Assembly: GCA_004296455.1 (NCBI GenBank)
Contig: AP018280.1
Span: forward strand, 2,542,001 to 2,606,000
Source: Calothrix sp. NIES-4101
Lineage (GTDB): Bacteria; Cyanobacteriota; Cyanobacteriia; Cyanobacteriales; Nostocaceae
Direction of reading: 5' to 3'
Length of the DNA stretch: 64,000 nucleotides
Shown here: positions 18,406 to 27,473 of the stretch, piece after piece
Numbering within the stretch: position 1 is the stretch's first letter
Layout of the letters: each line of letters begins with the position of its first letter
Notes under the pieces: model-generated
Seen by the model: only the letters and a program-made list of their open reading frames with translations
Told to the model about the DNA's origin: nothing
Databases searched by the model: none
Position numbers and translations under genes: made by a program

Positions 18406-19644
18406 ATGAAAATACTAGTCTTGAATGCAGGTTCTAGCAGCCAAAAAAGTTGTTTGTACGAAATTAGTGGTGATACCCTTCCCCAGCAACCACCAAAACC
18501 ACTTTGGGAAGCCAAAGTAGATTGGAGCCACCATCAAGGCAAAGCAGAAATTGAGATTACAACTGCAAAGGGCAAATCTCTACAAGAGGAAATATCTACA
18601 GATTCGCGTGTAGAAGTTACTGCATATCTATTAAATACACTTAATCAAGGCTCTACCCAAGTAATTAATCAGCTTACAGAAATTGATATTGTCGGGCATC
18701 GAGTAGTACATGGTGGTAGAGAATACCGAGAAAGTGTCTTCATTACAGAAGATGTGAAAAATGCGATCGCTCATCTCGCAAATCTCGCTCCCGAACATAA
18801 TCCGGCAAATTTAGAGGGAATTATTGCTATTGAAAAACATCTGGGCAATATTCCCCAAGTAGCAGTATTTGATACAGCTTTCCACAGTAATATACCTGAT
18901 GCGGCTGCTATTTACCCTATTCCCTATGAATTAATTGAGAAAGGTATCCGTCGTTATGGCTTCCACGGGATTAGCCATCAATATTGTGCAAACCGTGCTG
19001 CCCAAATCCTCGGGCAAGATTTAGCTTCATTACGGTTGATTACCTGTCATCTGGGTAATGGTTGTTCCCTAGCTGCAATCAAAAATGGTCGTAGCATTGA
19101 CACAACTATGGGTTTTACACCCCTGGATGGTTTAATGATGGGCAGTCGTTCAGGGGCGATTGACCCTGGTATCCTAATTTACTTAATGCAGAAAGAAAAT
19201 TACACTGCTGAAAAATTGAATCATGTCTTAAATAAAGCTTCTGGCTTAAGTGGTATTTCGGGTATTTCTGGTGATATGCGCCAAATTCGCCATGCTATTT
19301 CCCCAGAAAATAATACTCCCACAGAAATTCGCGATCGCGCTCAACTAGCATTAGATATTTATATTCATCGCCTGAAGTCTTATATTGGGGCAATGATTGC
19401 TAGTTTAGGTGGTTTAGATGTGTTAGTTTTTACTGCTGGGGTTGGAGAAAATTCGCCAGAGGTTCGCAAACTTGCTTGTGAAGGCTTTAATTTTTTAGGT
19501 GTGCAACTTAATCATGAGAACAATAATAGGTCACTAATTGATACAGAAATCAGCACCGTAAATTCAGCAGTACGAATATTAGTCATCCACACTCAAGAAG
19601 ATTGGCAAATAGCCTGCGAATGCTGGCAGAAAAAGGGTAATTAA
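18406..19644 (+). CDS. ackA: acetate kinase
   Basis: A 412-residue ASKHA-fold kinase that interconverts acetate plus ATP and acetyl phosphate. Visible signatures are the N-terminal MKILVLNAGSSSQK, VGHRVVHGG, FDTAFHSNIP, RYGFHGISH, CHLGNGCSLAAI, DGLMMGSRSGAIDPG and the C-terminal GVGENSPEVR. These cover the adenosine and acetate pockets and the catalytic Asp and Arg. An AGAGGGT ribosome binding site lies 7 bp upstream of the ATG. No phosphotransacetylase (pta) or phosphoketolase gene is in the window, so the acetyl-phosphate supplier must be encoded elsewhere. It is co-directional with tal but separated by a terminator. Confidence 0.97.
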   Translation: MKILVLNAGSSSQKSCLYEISGDTLPQQPPKPLWEAKVDWSHHQGKAEIEITTAKGKSLQEEISTDSRVEVTAYLLNTLNQGSTQVINQLTEIDIVGHRVVHGGREYRESVFITEDVKNAIAHLANLAPEHNPANLEGIIAIEKHLGNIPQVAVFDTAFHSNIPDAAAIYPIPYELIEKGIRRYGFHGISHQYCANRAAQILGQDLASLRLITCHLGNGCSLAAIKNGRSIDTTMGFTPLDGLMMGSRSGAIDPGILIYLMQKENYTAEKLNHVLNKASGLSGISGISGDMRQIRHAISPENNTPTEIRDRAQLALDIYIHRLKSYIGAMIASLGGLDVLVFTAGVGENSPEVRKLACEGFNFLGVQLNHENNNRSLIDTEISTVNSAVRILVIHTQEDWQIACECWQKKGN

Positions 19645-19855
19645 GAGCAGCTTTAAATACCCAGATAATAAGTACATAAGCAAAAATATTTACATTCATT
19701 GAAAGTAACGTGAAGCATCTCTAATCATTGCGATTGCTACCCTTTAGCGAATGCTACATACCCCTGTGGGGAAGTAAACTACGCAATGACGTTATGTAAT
19801 TAATTCTGTTTGGTTACTTATCAGATAAAAATTTGCAAAAACTGACTCCAGACTA

Positions 19856-20332
19856 CTATTGTTCTCTCCTCAATCGCGTCATTCTCAATGTAAAATTACC
19901 CTCCACAGATTCATTCCCAAAGCTGCGAACTCGAATAGTATAATTGCCTGTTTTAGGAATACGAGCAAACATAAGTGAATTTGTAAATCCTTCTCCTACA
20001 TCATCATTTTGTTCAATGGTTATACCCTTTGGAGAAAGTAGAGTCACGATAGGATCAAAAGTTTCCGATTTGACTTCAATTTCTATTAAGTCATCTGCCG
20101 TTAGATTTACAATATAATCGCGAGCAAATCCACCTTCACCCGTGGGAATATCAGATTTTGAAAGTTGGTCTTTAATTTCTTTTCCCATTGTTAAAGGAAT
20201 GGGATGGTATGAGGGATTTTGAGTTACGGCTTGTACATTAATTTGAGATGTAATCAAAATAATAGTAGTGATAATCGATTGATTTAATAGTTTTTTTAAC
20301 ATGAACTTTATATCCAAGGCTTGCATCCTCAA
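19856..20332 (-). CDS. secreted PPC-domain protein
   Basis: A 158-residue protein with an N-terminal signal segment (best start may be the Met at residue 11, MLKKLLNQSIITTIILITS). It carries a single bacterial pre-peptidase C-terminal (PPC) beta-sandwich domain: DYIVNLTADDLIEIEV, FDPIVTLLSPKG and GNYTIRVRSFG. PPC domains are usually attached to secreted proteases or appear as small stand-alone exported proteins. Here no peptidase is fused or adjacent. Function unknown; probably periplasmic or surface. Confidence 0.8.
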   Translation of the reverse strand: MRMQALDIKFMLKKLLNQSIITTIILITSQINVQAVTQNPSYHPIPLTMGKEIKDQLSKSDIPTGEGGFARDYIVNLTADDLIEIEVKSETFDPIVTLLSPKGITIEQNDDVGEGFTNSLMFARIPKTGNYTIRVRSFGNESVEGNFTLRMTRLRREQ

Positions 20333-20511
20333 TTTTTCTCCATTAAGATACTGTATCGCATGTTCATTAAGTTAAAAATTTTTCTTCTGCATTTGGCAAC
20401 ATAGTCTTGAATACTTTCCCTCCTCATTTTGAATTACCAAGCAAATTCTGCTAGTACAGTTGCAAAAATATGAATAATCAATAATATCCGAAAAATACTT
20501 TGATTGTATTT

Positions 20512-21786
20512 TTAGAGTCTTTTCAAGATTTTATTAGCTTCATCATGCCGTTTCAATACAAAAAGTACGTCACTTCTGTACTTCCATATTTCTCGATCGC
20601 TCGGATTTATCTCAAATGCTTTATTGTAGCTGAATAATGCATCCTCCCAAAGATTTAATGCTGTTTGGCTAATTCCTTGGTTTTTCCATGCCTGATAATC
20701 ATCTGGTTTCAGTTCTATGGCTTGATGATAATTTTCAATTGCTTCTTGATGCCTGCCTAAAGTATGCAGTGTATTCCCCAGATTCGTTAAAGCCTCAATA
20801 AAATTAGGACAAATTTCTAAAGCTTTTTGATAGCTATGAATGGCGGCTTCATATTGTCCTAAATAATGCATTATCAAACCTCGCTGACACCAAGCTTCCT
20901 CATATTCTGGATAAATATCTAAAGTTTTATTGTAGTTTGTCAGCGCTTCTTGATATTGACCTAGAGAATATAAAATACAGCCACGATTATACCAAGTTCG
21001 ATAGTAACCAGAATACATTTCAATAGATTTATCATAACTAGCCAAAGCTGATTTAACATCACCTAAATAGCCTAAAACATCACCACGATAATGCCAAGCA
21101 AGATAATCACCAGGATGAAGTTGCATGACTTTTTCGTAATTTTCTAGTGCTTCTTGATAGCGCTTTAACTTACACAGTAAATCGCCACGTTGATACCAAT
21201 TTGAGATATCATTTGGGAAAACTTCTAACTTTTGATTACATTTTGCCAAAGCTTCCTCATAGCGCTCCCTTAAAGAAAGTAAATTAATCTGCGATCGCCA
21301 CGCATCATGAAACCAATGCCAAGGATAATTAAAGCTAGTTTTTATACTTTGAGATTGGAGATTAACAATATGATTATAAGAATCAATAGCTTCATCATAG
21401 CGTTCTAAATTTCTCAAAGCATGTCCCCGTTCTAACCAGATAATATAGGCATCTGGCTTCACAGCTAAAGCCTGGTCAAAACAAATTACAGCTTCATCAT
21501 CCCGTTCTAAATTGCGTAATAAATTACCATATTTATGCCAAACTTCGTAGAAATTGGGCTTGATAGTCACCGCTTGTTCGTAATAATTGATAGCGGTTTC
21601 AGTGTCTTCTTCTTCTTCAAAAATATTACCCAGGTGAAACCAAGCCTCAGCAAAATCTGGCTTAATTGCGATCGCATGTTCGTAGGAAGCGATCGCATCT
21701 TCAGTCAGTCCTAAATCAAATTGTTCGTTTCCCAAGTTATACCAAAACTCATAGTCACCTAATACGCTCATATTTGGCTCTACCAT
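20512..21786 (-). CDS. tetratricopeptide repeat protein
   Basis: A 424-residue protein made almost wholly of TPR units (about eleven to twelve of 34 residues), with recurring AW.NLG, A(I/L).(S/N)Y(D/E)(K/Q)A and P(D/N). positions such as LGNTLHTLGRHQEAIENYHQAIELKPDDYQAW. There is no signal peptide or enzymatic domain. It would act as a protein-protein scaffold. It is divergent from the hen1-pnkp operon with a 176-bp shared upstream region, which is suggestive but not evidence for joint function. Repeat-rich DNA with two HIP1 sites near the 5' end. Confidence 0.88.
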   Translation of the reverse strand: MVEPNMSVLGDYEFWYNLGNEQFDLGLTEDAIASYEHAIAIKPDFAEAWFHLGNIFEEEEDTETAINYYEQAVTIKPNFYEVWHKYGNLLRNLERDDEAVICFDQALAVKPDAYIIWLERGHALRNLERYDEAIDSYNHIVNLQSQSIKTSFNYPWHWFHDAWRSQINLLSLRERYEEALAKCNQKLEVFPNDISNWYQRGDLLCKLKRYQEALENYEKVMQLHPGDYLAWHYRGDVLGYLGDVKSALASYDKSIEMYSGYYRTWYNRGCILYSLGQYQEALTNYNKTLDIYPEYEEAWCQRGLIMHYLGQYEAAIHSYQKALEICPNFIEALTNLGNTLHTLGRHQEAIENYHQAIELKPDDYQAWKNQGISQTALNLWEDALFSYNKAFEINPSDREIWKYRSDVLFVLKRHDEANKILKRL

Positions 21787-21962
21787 CGCAGTAACAGATG
21801 AAACTCAAACTCACCAAATGATGATTTGAGCAAACACTAATCTAGCCTAACTTCATGATTTTTGACTTTTTGCAGCCACATTTACGTAAAACATGAAGCT
21901 ATAACTGAAGAACTATAAAATCCCACATCATCAAAACACACATTGAACCGTCTTGAAAGTTC

Positions 21963-23360
21963 ATGCTGCTAACTATTACAACTACACACGAACCTGCAAC
22001 TGACTTGGGGTATTTACTTCATAAACACCCAGACAAATGTCAGACATTTCCACTTTCTTTTGGAAAAGTACATATATTCTACCCAGAAGCTAGTGCCAGC
22101 AAATGTACAGCCGCATTACTCCTAGATATTGATCCGATAAAATTGGTGCGGGGACGGAGTGCAACCCTAGAACAGTATGTTAACGACAGACCTTATGTTG
22201 CCTCATCATTCCTGAGTGTCGCCATGTCACAAGTATTGGGTAGTGCCATGGGAGGCAGATGTAAGGAAAAACCGGAACTTGCCCAAACCCCTATTTTTCT
22301 GACTGCCAAAATTAGTGTTGTCCCTTGTCGGGGTGGTGAAGGAATTCTCCGAGAACTATTTGAGCCACTAGGCTACACTGTGACGGCAGAAAATCATCAA
22401 CTGGATGAAAAATTTCCCGAATGGGGAACCAGCAAATACTATACCGTCGAACTTGCACATACTCTTCCCCTCTCAGAACTTCTCAGTCATCTCTACGTAC
22501 TCATTCCCGTTCTTGACGACGAGAAACATTACTGGGTAGGTGAAGACGAAATCAAAAAATTACTGCGTCACGGTGAAGGTTGGTTAAATAAACACCCGGC
22601 GAAGGAAAAAATTGCTCGTCGTTACCTCAAACGGCGTGGAAGTCTTACCCGTCAAGCTCTGACACAACTTGCAGAAGCAGATAATTTAGACCCTGATGCT
22701 AGGGAAGTTGCTCATACTGAAGAAGAACTTGCGATCGAAAAACCTCTAAGCTTGAACAAGCAACGGATGTTAGCGGTTGTCGAAACCCTAAAAGCCAACA
22801 ATGTCAAACAAGTCATAGACTTGGGCTGTGGAGAGGGAACTTTGTTGCGATACTTGTTGAAGGAATTATGTTTCGGCAAAATTACAGGTGTTGATGTTTC
22901 CTATCGGGCTTTAGAAATTGCCAAAGAACGTATCGATAAATTACATTTACCTCGTCATCAATGGGATAAATTACAGATATTTCAAGGCGCTTTAACTTAT
23001 CAGGATAAAAGGTTTCAGAATTACGATGCAATCACTTTAATTGAAGTTATTGAACATCTTGATTTACAACGTTTACATGCGTTAGAGAGGGTAATATTTG
23101 AATTTAGTCATCCCCATTTAGTCATAGTCACTACACCCAATATTGAATACAATATCAAATTTGAAAATCTCCCGGCAGGGAAATTCCGACATAAAGATCA
23201 TAGATTTGAATGGACAAGGCGAGAATTTCAAGATTGGGCGAATTTAGTTGCCGAAAAATTCAGTTATACTGTGTCTTTTCAGACTATTGGGGATAATGAT
23301 TTAGAAGTCGGCTCACCCACACAAATGGCAGTATTTAACATTAGTCAGTCGGGTATTTGA
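21963..23360 (+). CDS. hen1: 3'-terminal RNA ribose 2'-O-methyltransferase Hen1
   Basis: A 465-residue bacterial Hen1. The N-terminal half (1-260) is the bacterial-specific domain that partners the Pnkp ligase. The C-terminal half is the SAM-dependent methyltransferase with DLGCGEG (286-292) and the metal-binding E361, E364 and H365 in LIEVIEHLDL plus H413 in KDHRFEWTRREF. This is the set known from Clostridium Hen1, offset by five. It 2'-O-methylates the 3' end at an RNA break before ligation so the repaired site resists re-cleavage. It is 13 bp upstream of pnkp on the same strand, a classic two-gene RNA repair operon. Confidence 0.95.
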   Translation: MLLTITTTHEPATDLGYLLHKHPDKCQTFPLSFGKVHIFYPEASASKCTAALLLDIDPIKLVRGRSATLEQYVNDRPYVASSFLSVAMSQVLGSAMGGRCKEKPELAQTPIFLTAKISVVPCRGGEGILRELFEPLGYTVTAENHQLDEKFPEWGTSKYYTVELAHTLPLSELLSHLYVLIPVLDDEKHYWVGEDEIKKLLRHGEGWLNKHPAKEKIARRYLKRRGSLTRQALTQLAEADNLDPDAREVAHTEEELAIEKPLSLNKQRMLAVVETLKANNVKQVIDLGCGEGTLLRYLLKELCFGKITGVDVSYRALEIAKERIDKLHLPRHQWDKLQIFQGALTYQDKRFQNYDAITLIEVIEHLDLQRLHALERVIFEFSHPHLVIVTTPNIEYNIKFENLPAGKFRHKDHRFEWTRREFQDWANLVAEKFSYTVSFQTIGDNDLEVGSPTQMAVFNISQSGI

Positions 23361-23373
23361 ATAAGCCAAAATT

Positions 23374-25983
23374 ATGAAATTAACGATTCCTGAACTTTCA
23401 TTAGTTGTCTTAATTGGTGCATCTGGCTCCGGTAAATCGACATTTGCACGATCGAATTTCCAAAAATTTGAAGTGATATCATCTGATTTTTGTCGTGGTT
23501 TAGTATCCGATGATGAAAATAGCCAAGCTGCATCTCATGATGCTTTTGAAGTTTTACATTATATTGCGGCAAAAAGATTGACGACGGGAAAACTAACAGT
23601 AATTGATGCCACAAATGTACAGCCAGAAGACCGAAAAGAATATATTAAATTAGCACGAGAATATCATTTTTTCCCTGTTGCTATAGTCCTGAATTTACCG
23701 GAAGAAATTTGTCACCAAAGAAACTCACAACGTACCGATCGCCAATTTGGTGCTCATGTGGTGCGACGACATAGCCAAGCCCTGAGAAGAAGTTTGCGAG
23801 GTTTGGAAAAAGAGGGTTTCCGCTATGTTTATGTGTTAAATTCTTTGGACGAGATTAATGATATTCAAATTGAGCGTCAGCCACTTTGGAATAATCGCAA
23901 ATATGAGAAAGGACCATTTGATATTATTGGTGATATTCATGGGTGTTGTGATGAGTTGGAATTGTTGTTAGAAAAGCTGGGATATCAAGCCCATGCAAAC
24001 ACCTACAGTCAAAAAGCAGAAGCGAAGAAAGAATTTTGGGATTTCCCTATTTATTCGCATCCAGAGGGAAGAAAAGCTGTATTTTTGGGTGATTTAGTCG
24101 ATCGCGGTTCCCGTATTCTTGATACTGTGAAATTAGTACGTAATATGGTGGAGGCGGGTACAGGTATCTGTGTTCCGGGAAATCATGAGCATAAGTTATT
24201 GCGGAAGTTGCGCGGTAAGAATGTGCGAATCACTCATGGTTTGGAACAAACCCTCACAGAAATTGAGGCAATACCAGAAGATATCCGCAAATCGTCAATC
24301 AAAGAATTACAGGAATTTCTTGACTCACTGGTGAGTCATTATGTTCTTGATGGTGGGAATTTGGTAGTCGCCCACGCGGGAATGAAACAAGAAATGCAGG
24401 GACGTGGTTCCGGTGCAGTGCGTGAATTTGCACTGTATGGAGAAACAACAGGGGAAATTGATGAATTTGGCTTACCCGTGCGATCGCCTTGGGCTAGCAA
24501 ATATCGCGGTGATGCTATGGTAGTCTATGGGCACACTCCTGTACCAGAAGCTGAATGGTTGAACAATACCATTGATATTGATACGGGTTGTGTGTTTGGT
24601 GGCAAGTTAACTGCCTTGCGCTATCCGGAAAAGGAATTGGTTTCTGTGGATGCAGCTAGGGTTTATTGTGAACCCATCAAGCCATTGGGTATTTCCGCCA
24701 ACGGGATGAATCGTGGTTCCACATTGCAACATTTAGAAGATGATGTGTTGCATATTGATGATGTTTTGGGTAAACGCATTATTAGTACTCGCTTGCAGAA
24801 TAATATCAAGATTCGCGAGGAAAATAGCATTGTAGCTTTGGAAGTAATGAGTCGCTTTGCTGCTAACCCCAAATGGTTAATTTATTTACCTCCCACCATG
24901 TCGCCAGTGGAGACTTCCCAAATACCAGGATTTTTAGAATATCCTCAGCAAGCTTTTGCTTATTATGAGAATGCGGGAATCACTGAAGTTATTTGTGAAG
25001 AAAAACACATGGGTTCCCGTGTTGTGGTAATTGTTTGTCGCGATGAAGCAGCAGCAAATAAGCGTTTTGATGTGGTGGGTGAAGGAATTGGAATTTGCTA
25101 CACCCGCACAGGAAGGAAGTTTTTTAATAATGAAGCTCTGGAAACAGAATTACTTACTCGTGTGAATACAGCATTAACGAGTAGTTACTTCTGGGAAACA
25201 TTTAATACTGATTGGGTATGTCTCGATTGCGAACTTATGCCTTGGTCAGCAAAAGCACAGGGGTTACTGACAAAGCAATATGCACCCGTGGGAATGTCGT
25301 CGCGTTTGGCTTTAGGTGATGCTGTCGATTTATTAGCCAAAGCACAGCAACGTGGTGTTGAGGTGAGTAGTCAAATTAATTCTTACCAACAACGGGCAGA
25401 GATGGCAAGTCAGTATGTGGAAGCTTACCGCCGCTACTGCTGGAATACAAAGGATATTGACGATATTAAACTTGCACCTTTCCACATTCTGGCAACAGAG
25501 GGAGCAGTACATACAGATAAAAGTCATCAATGGCACATGGAAGAAATTGCCAAAATTGCATCATGGGATTGTAATTTATTATTAACTACCCAATACAAAA
25601 TTATCAATTTAACTGACCCCAGTAGCAAAGCCGAAGCTACCCATTGGTGGGAAGAAATCACCAATGCAGGTGGTGAAGGAATGGTAGTTAAACCTATGGA
25701 ATTTATTATTAGGGGCGATCGCGGTATTTTGCAACCTGCTGTTAAATGTCGTGGGCGTGAATATTTACGAATTATTTACGGTGCTGAATATACGGCTTCA
25801 GAAAACCTTAGTCGCTTGCGTCAGAGGGGATTATCACACAAGCGTTCTTTAGCTATGCGCGAGTTTGCTTTGGGAGTAGAAGCATTGGAGAGGTTTGTTA
25901 AGCATCAACCATTGCGAAAAGTTCATGAATGTGTGTTTGGGATATTGGCTTTGGAAAGCGAACCTGTTGATCCTAGATTGTGA
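23374..25983 (+). CDS. pnkp: polynucleotide kinase-phosphatase (RNA repair ligase) Pnkp
   Basis: An 869-residue three-domain end-healing and sealing enzyme. The 5' kinase has the P-loop GASGSGKST (15-23). The 2',3' phosphatase is a binuclear metallophosphoesterase: GDIHG with D187 and H189, GDLVDRG (239-245), GNHEHK and YGHTP. The C-terminal ligase has the adenylation lysine K544 in EEKHMGSR. D187 and H189 share numbering with the 870-residue Clostridium enzyme. No key residue is missing. Pnkp with Hen1 repairs tRNAs cut by ribotoxins. The gene ends where decayed CRISPR repeats begin (from 26039). Confidence 0.95.
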   Translation: MKLTIPELSLVVLIGASGSGKSTFARSNFQKFEVISSDFCRGLVSDDENSQAASHDAFEVLHYIAAKRLTTGKLTVIDATNVQPEDRKEYIKLAREYHFFPVAIVLNLPEEICHQRNSQRTDRQFGAHVVRRHSQALRRSLRGLEKEGFRYVYVLNSLDEINDIQIERQPLWNNRKYEKGPFDIIGDIHGCCDELELLLEKLGYQAHANTYSQKAEAKKEFWDFPIYSHPEGRKAVFLGDLVDRGSRILDTVKLVRNMVEAGTGICVPGNHEHKLLRKLRGKNVRITHGLEQTLTEIEAIPEDIRKSSIKELQEFLDSLVSHYVLDGGNLVVAHAGMKQEMQGRGSGAVREFALYGETTGEIDEFGLPVRSPWASKYRGDAMVVYGHTPVPEAEWLNNTIDIDTGCVFGGKLTALRYPEKELVSVDAARVYCEPIKPLGISANGMNRGSTLQHLEDDVLHIDDVLGKRIISTRLQNNIKIREENSIVALEVMSRFAANPKWLIYLPPTMSPVETSQIPGFLEYPQQAFAYYENAGITEVICEEKHMGSRVVVIVCRDEAAANKRFDVVGEGIGICYTRTGRKFFNNEALETELLTRVNTALTSSYFWETFNTDWVCLDCELMPWSAKAQGLLTKQYAPVGMSSRLALGDAVDLLAKAQQRGVEVSSQINSYQQRAEMASQYVEAYRRYCWNTKDIDDIKLAPFHILATEGAVHTDKSHQWHMEEIAKIASWDCNLLLTTQYKIINLTDPSSKAEATHWWEEITNAGGEGMVVKPMEFIIRGDRGILQPAVKCRGREYLRIIYGAEYTASENLSRLRQRGLSHKRSLAMREFALGVEALERFVKHQPLRKVHECVFGILALESEPVDPRL

Positions 25984-26038
25984 TTATTTGGAATTTCAAT
26001 CTATATAATGATGATTTGTCATTTGATTCTGGGGTTTT

Positions 26039-26131
26039 CTGTCAATCCTTGATAGATATTATTTTGAGTTGCAATCTGGGTATTTATAGCTGCTTTGTTG
26101 CGGGAATATCCCTGGTTTCAATCTTTGCAAT
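26039..26131. repeat. decayed CRISPR repeats (relic)
   Basis: 26039-26075 matches the intact 37-bp repeat at 30 of 37 positions and ends in the same TTGCAAT. After a spacer-sized 39-nt gap, 26115-26131 reads GTTTCAATC then TTTGCAAT, i.e. both ends of the repeat with about 20 bp deleted between. These look like remnants of an older, longer array on the trailer side, now 340 bp or more from the intact array. Confidence 0.65.
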
Positions 26132-26216
26132 ACGGTACTGCTCCGCAGTAGACGCGCTAGGGCTTCTCGTAGAGTAGCAAGCTACAGTTAAGGTTGTTAG
26201 TGAATGGATTTGTTGA

Positions 26217-26251
26217 GAACCAAGACTTGGGGGATTCTCCCCCAAACCCCC
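26217..26251. repeat. dispersed palindromic repeat (CCCCCAAACCCCC type), copy 1
   Basis: GAACCAAGA followed by TTGGGGGA-TTC-TCCCCCAA (perfect 8-bp stem) and ACCCCC. A diverged copy with the same order lies at 52632-52670. This is an intergenic repeat type with hairpin potential. Confidence 0.6.
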
Positions 26252-26253
26252 GA

Positions 26254-26448
26254 TTGGGGGACGGTTGCGTCTAGGCTGTTGACTCTGTACCTTTTTTGGA
26301 ATTTCGTTCATGCAAAAAACGTGGATAGTCACGGTGGATGAAACCTTGTTTTTGGTGGGGTTTTAACGAGAAATTAAACGACACGAACAAAAGTACCAAA
26401 AATCGCCCAATTTTCAACAAAGTCAACAGCCTAGGTTGCGTCCCCCAA
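26254..26448. repeat. inverted-repeat-bounded element beside the CRISPR trailer
   Basis: TTGGGGGACG (26254-26263) and CTAGGCTGTTGAC (26271-26283) recur as reverse complements at 26439-26448 and 26422-26434. The arms enclose about 140 bp with no coding capacity. This resembles a small MITE-like or long-hairpin insertion between the relic and intact parts of the CRISPR array. Confidence 0.5.
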
Positions 26449-26467
26449 GCCCCCTCCAAAAAAATGG

Positions 26468-27103
26468 ATTGTCTTATCTGATAGGGATTAGTTTGAATTG
26501 CAATCTAAAACCTAACGATATTATTGCAATCGATATCGGTTTCAATCCCTGATAGGGATTAGTTTGAATTGCAATGTTTCTGTTCAAGTAAAGCTACTCT
26601 ACTCGCATTTGTTTCAATCCCTGATAGGGATTAGTTTGAATTGCAATTTTAAAAACCACGGTTAAGCGTAACCCTGGTGGTGCTGCCGTTTCAATCCCTG
26701 ATAGGGATTAGTTTGAATTGCAATTGAAAATGGCGTTGTTAATATTGGGAGATAAACATGTTTCAATCCCTGATAGGGATTAGTTTGAATTGCAATTGTT
26801 AATTGTCAATGACGAATCATTAAAAGAATTAGAGATAAACATGTTTCAATCCCTGATAGGGATTAGTTTGAATTGCAATGCGATCGTATTTCCGATTGCG
26901 CGTTTGGAATTATTGATGTTTCAATCCCTGATAGGGATTAGTTTGAATTGCAATTTTTCTTACACTGCGGATTTTAATAAAGCCAAAGAGTTTGAGTTTC
27001 AATCCCTGATAGGGATTAGTTTGAATTGCAATTTTAGTTCTTCTCCCGCTACTGGAAGAGTCACTAGTTTCAATCCCTGATAGGGATTAGTTTGAATTGC
27101 AAT
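26468..27103 (-). CRISPR. CRISPR array, 9 repeats and 8 spacers, no cas genes in window
   Basis: Eight identical 37-bp repeats start at 26539, 26611, 26688, 26760, 26843, 26918, 26996 and 27067; each begins GTTTCAATCC and ends TTGAATTGCAAT. A ninth at 26468-26504 keeps its last 27 bases but has a degenerate first ten. The repeat holds the internal palindrome ATCCCTGATAGGGAT. Spacers are 34-41 nt, except one of 46 nt (26797-26842). Read on the minus strand, repeats end in ATTGAAAC, the usual cyanobacterial crRNA 5' tag. The degenerate repeat then sits at the trailer end, and the leader lies above 27103. The spacer-length argument (see findings) also supports minus-strand transcription. Confidence 0.95.
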
Positions 27104-27473
27104 AGCTCGCTACAGAACCCTTACTGTATTTAGTTTTCAAGGTACATTTGCGCTAACCTCATTTAAAATACTACTTCAGGCGATTAAATGTCAATACCAA
27201 TCATGTTCAGAAACGCCAAAACCCTTATACAGCAATATATTCAAACTTACGCTAACTGGAATTATGCAAAAAACGCTAAAACCGAGACTATACAAATAAT
27301 CTAGCGGCTAAAATCCATACATCTTTCCCAACACCCATAGGTTGGCGCAACTAGCTAGCAAATATCAAGCAAATTATCTCTACCCATCTTCCCATCTCCG
27401 CATCGATTTTATCGTCAGTGCAATGATTAAAATATTAAAGTAAAGAAATATTTATTTTGCTTTAATTTTACAA
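27104..27473 (-). promoter_or_regulatory. probable CRISPR leader and bchH-like upstream region
   Basis: A 370-bp non-coding stretch between the leader-proximal repeat and the divergent chelatase gene. If the array is read on the minus strand, its leader and promoter lie here, next to 27104. It is AT-rich; no single promoter box is certain. No cas1/cas2 or other cas gene is present on either side. Confidence 0.45.

Noticed and set aside
25993-26029. A possible further CRISPR relic starting TTTCAATC just after the pnkp stop
   Set aside because: Only the first eight bases match, and the distance to the next relic repeat does not fit array spacing.
25980-26177. A 65-codon plus-strand frame after pnkp
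   Set aside because: It reads through decayed CRISPR repeats and their relic spacer, and has no ribosome binding site.
26790-27080. A 96-codon plus-strand frame with repeated FQSLIGISLNCN
   Set aside because: It is a translation of the CRISPR repeats, in which the frame is open by chance.
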